Assembly: GCA_021778575.1 (NCBI GenBank)
Contig: JAJYCH010000325.1
Coordinates: 1 to 6,002 of the forward strand
Direction of reading: 5' to 3'
Length of the DNA stretch: 6,002 bases
From: Planctomycetota bacterium
GTDB taxonomy: Bacteria > Planctomycetota > Planctomycetia > Isosphaerales > Isosphaeraceae
Shown: positions 4,645-6,002 of the stretch, piece after piece
Layout of the letters: the number at the start of each line of letters is the position of its first letter
Numbering within the stretch: the first letter of the stretch is position 1
Notes under the pieces: generated by a model
Told to the model about the DNA's origin: nothing
Seen by the model: the letters and a program-made list of their open reading frames with translations, nothing else
The model's database searches: none
Made by a program: the position numbers and the translations under genes

Positions 4645-5382
4645 ATGACGCATTCTTTCTTGTTTGATCCCAGTTCGATTCTCGGCGTCGCCACCGGCGC
4701 GTCGCTCAGCGAGATCCGCGACGCCTACCGCCAGAAGTCGCTCAAGCATCACCCCGACAAGGGGGGGGACGAGTGGGCCTTCCGGCTGGTCGCCCAGGCT
4801 TACGAGATCCTCTGCACCGCCCGGGTTGTCCACCGGACGACCGATGATTTCGTCCGGTCCCGGCCGACTCCCCAGGCTCACCCGGCCGACCATCCGCCCA
4901 GGGCCGCCAACCCGTATGACCCGTCGGCCGATCTCAAGAACTGGGGCGGAGCGCTCCGGAGCCACGCCGAGGATTCGCCCGAGGACGCGGCGAAGATCGT
5001 TGATGCCGAGCTGCTCATTCTTCGATTTGAGCTCGAATGCTCGCTCGACCTGTTCGCCCGGAAGCCCGAGGCCCGCAACCTGAGCTGCTCGGTCCACATC
5101 GCCTGGCCCGTTCCGGCCTTGACCGAGCAAGCCTCGACTCTGCCCGACGCCGCCCGGACGCTCAAGAAGATCGGCCTGGCGTTCCAGTCCAAGGGGGTCC
5201 GCAAGCATGCCTTGAAAGAGCAGTCGGCGACCGACCACGGCCGGTTCGAGGGCTGGCTCACCTACTCGACGGCCGTCCTCGCGTCCGAGGCTCTCGACGC
5301 CTTCCGCGATGCCTTGCAGAAGGATGGGCTGGTGGTCGAGAAGCAGGTCCGCGAGATGGCGATCCCTCGGCCGAGAGCCTGA
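4645..5382 (+). CDS. J-domain (DnaJ-like, class C) protein
   Basis: This is a 245-residue protein with an N-terminal J domain (about 8-60), the module that stimulates the ATPase of DnaK/Hsp70. The motif KHHPDKGGDEWAF holds the invariant HPD tripeptide at 36-38, flanked by the helix II region ASLSEIRDAYRQKSLK and the helix III region RLVAQAYEIL. After it come a Pro/His-rich linker (about 72-96) and a C-terminal region (about 105-240) that I do not recognise. There is no Gly/Phe-rich segment, zinc-finger cluster or CTD substrate-binding fold, so this is not a DnaJ or CbpA but a specialised class C cochaperone. ATG at 4645 is the only Met before the J domain; no Shine-Dalgarno sequence is visible. 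A run of eight G at 4761-4768 encodes the Lys-Gly-Gly after HPD. The gene converges on the HtrA-like gene, with stops 34 nt apart. Confidence 0.92.
   Translation: MTHSFLFDPSSILGVATGASLSEIRDAYRQKSLKHHPDKGGDEWAFRLVAQAYEILCTARVVHRTTDDFVRSRPTPQAHPADHPPRAANPYDPSADLKNWGGALRSHAEDSPEDAAKIVDAELLILRFELECSLDLFARKPEARNLSCSVHIAWPVPALTEQASTLPDAARTLKKIGLAFQSKGVRKHALKEQSATDHGRFEGWLTYSTAVLASEALDAFRDALQKDGLVVEKQVREMAIPRPRA
4761..4768 (+). repeat. G8 homopolymer inside the J domain
   Basis: Eight consecutive G residues follow the codons for His-Pro-Asp-Lys. The frame is intact as given. Runs of this length can slip during replication, and a one-base change here would truncate the protein just after its catalytic HPD motif. 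Confidence 0.8.
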
Positions 5383-5416
5383 CCATTGGGGCGCGAAGGC
5401 CGGTCGGCCCGGAAGT

Positions 5417-6002
5417 TCAAGGGGTCAGCCGGGCTTCGCGGCTCTGGTAGTCCTTCACCTGCCGTTCGAGCCGCTCGATCCGGTCGAGAACCTCGCGAGG
5501 GAGAGCCGGCGTCGAAGCGTTGGGAGCCGCCGGAGGGGCGGGCGTCGCCACGGGTTCCGGTGCCGGAGCCGGAGGAGAAACCGTTACCGGCGCGGGGCTG
5601 ATCAAGGGCGGCGGCTGGTCGCTGGGCCGGCTTCCGGTCACGACGGTCAGCCGTTCCGAGGTCGGCCCTCGGAGGAGTTCCAGCGTCACCTCGGTCCCGG
5701 CCCGGGTCCGGTCGAGCCGGTCGGTCAGGTCTCCGGCGGCGAGGATCGACTGATCGTCGAGCCTGATGATCCGGTCGCCGGGCTGGAGCCTGGCCAGTTC
5801 GGCGGGGGAACCGGGGATCACCGAGGCCACCTCGGCGCCGATTTCGGGCGAGTCGGGCGAGAGCTTGATCCCGAGAAACGCTCGGTCGACCTTGTGGTGC
5901 TCGCGAAGCTGTCCGGCAACCCAGAGGGCGTCGTGAGCCAGGATGGCGAAGCCCAGGTCGTCATCGTCCTTCGAGCCGGGAGCGGTCAGACCGCCACGGA
6001 CC
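5417..6002 (-). CDS. HtrA/DegP-like S1C serine protease, C-terminal part with PDZ domain (partial)
   Basis: The reverse strand is open from the window edge to the stop at 5417-5419 and gives 194 residues. The start VRGGLTAPGSKDDDDLGFAI matches the end of the HtrA trypsin-like domain, where a GFAI strand is followed by a helix (here HDALWVAGQLREHHKV) and the DRAFLGI entry to the PDZ domain. The PDZ domain (about 41-124) has VASVIPGSPAELARLQPGD and IIRLDDQSI, the usual 'SPA..A.L..GD.I..' core. A Pro/Ala-rich linker (125-168) leads to a short predicted coiled coil, LPREVLDRIERLERQVKDY (167-185). HtrA proteins degrade or refold misfolded envelope proteins. The catalytic Ser and its GNSGG motif would fall just beyond the window, so activity cannot be judged. 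A GTG at 5830 is internal, not the real start: the reading frame and the domain both continue upstream. Confidence 0.88.
   Translation of the reverse strand, partial: VRGGLTAPGSKDDDDLGFAILAHDALWVAGQLREHHKVDRAFLGIKLSPDSPEIGAEVASVIPGSPAELARLQPGDRIIRLDDQSILAAGDLTDRLDRTRAGTEVTLELLRGPTSERLTVVTGSRPSDQPPPLISPAPVTVSPPAPAPEPVATPAPPAAPNASTPALPREVLDRIERLERQVKDYQSREARLTP

Noticed and set aside
4585..5238. Minus-strand open frame opposite the J-domain gene
   Set aside because: The J domain with HPD motif is on the plus strand; the antisense frame has no recognisable domain.
5398..5409. GGCCG-GT-CGGCC as a bidirectional terminator between the convergent genes
   Set aside because: The loop is too small unless the stem is cut to 4 bp, and no T-run follows on either strand.

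Overview
The window is a GC-rich, densely coding stretch of bacterial chromosome. It most resembles a planctomycete of the Isosphaeraceae/Gemmataceae type. That is an inference from the protein mix: a Tat-exported intradiol dioxygenase, a Gly/Pro-rich EF-hand protein with a Spy-like helical tail, a membrane-anchored HEAT-repeat protein, an orphan J-domain protein and an HtrA-like protease with a Pro/Ala-rich tail. Patchy use of Shine-Dalgarno sequences fits the same picture. There is no rRNA, tRNA, CRISPR array, prophage or insertion sequence.

Layout. Positions 1-567 (minus) hold the N-terminal half of a fold-type-I PLP aminotransferase whose C-terminus lies outside the window. Positions 568-830 are non-coding and carry two palindromic REP-like elements, at 642-699 and 729-781. 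Positions 831-1430 (minus) encode a secreted EF-hand/Spy-like protein. Positions 1523-2212 (minus) encode a Tat-exported intradiol ring-cleavage dioxygenase with all four Fe(III) ligands. These two genes are 92 nt apart, both have strong Shine-Dalgarno sequences, and they are probably co-transcribed.

Positions 2213-2412 form a divergent promoter region. It is followed on the plus strand by a HEAT-repeat membrane-anchored protein (2413-3810), a two-helix membrane protein with an NTF2/SnoaL-like domain (3919-4509) and a J-domain protein (4645-5382). Each of the last two has its own -10-like hexamer upstream. Positions 5417-6002 (minus) hold the C-terminal part of an HtrA/DegP-like S1C protease with a PDZ domain, convergent with the J-domain gene and cut by the window edge.

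Functional reading. Most products appear to be envelope-located: a periplasmic dioxygenase, a secreted EF-hand protein, two membrane-anchored proteins and an HtrA-like protease. Several belong to protein-quality-control or scaffold families (Spy-like, HEAT, J-domain, HtrA). No pathway joins them clearly, and I see no convincing new multi-gene system. The items most worth checking are the REP-like pair, the EF-hand/Spy-like architecture next to the exported dioxygenase, and the G8 run directly after the HPD motif of the J-domain gene.
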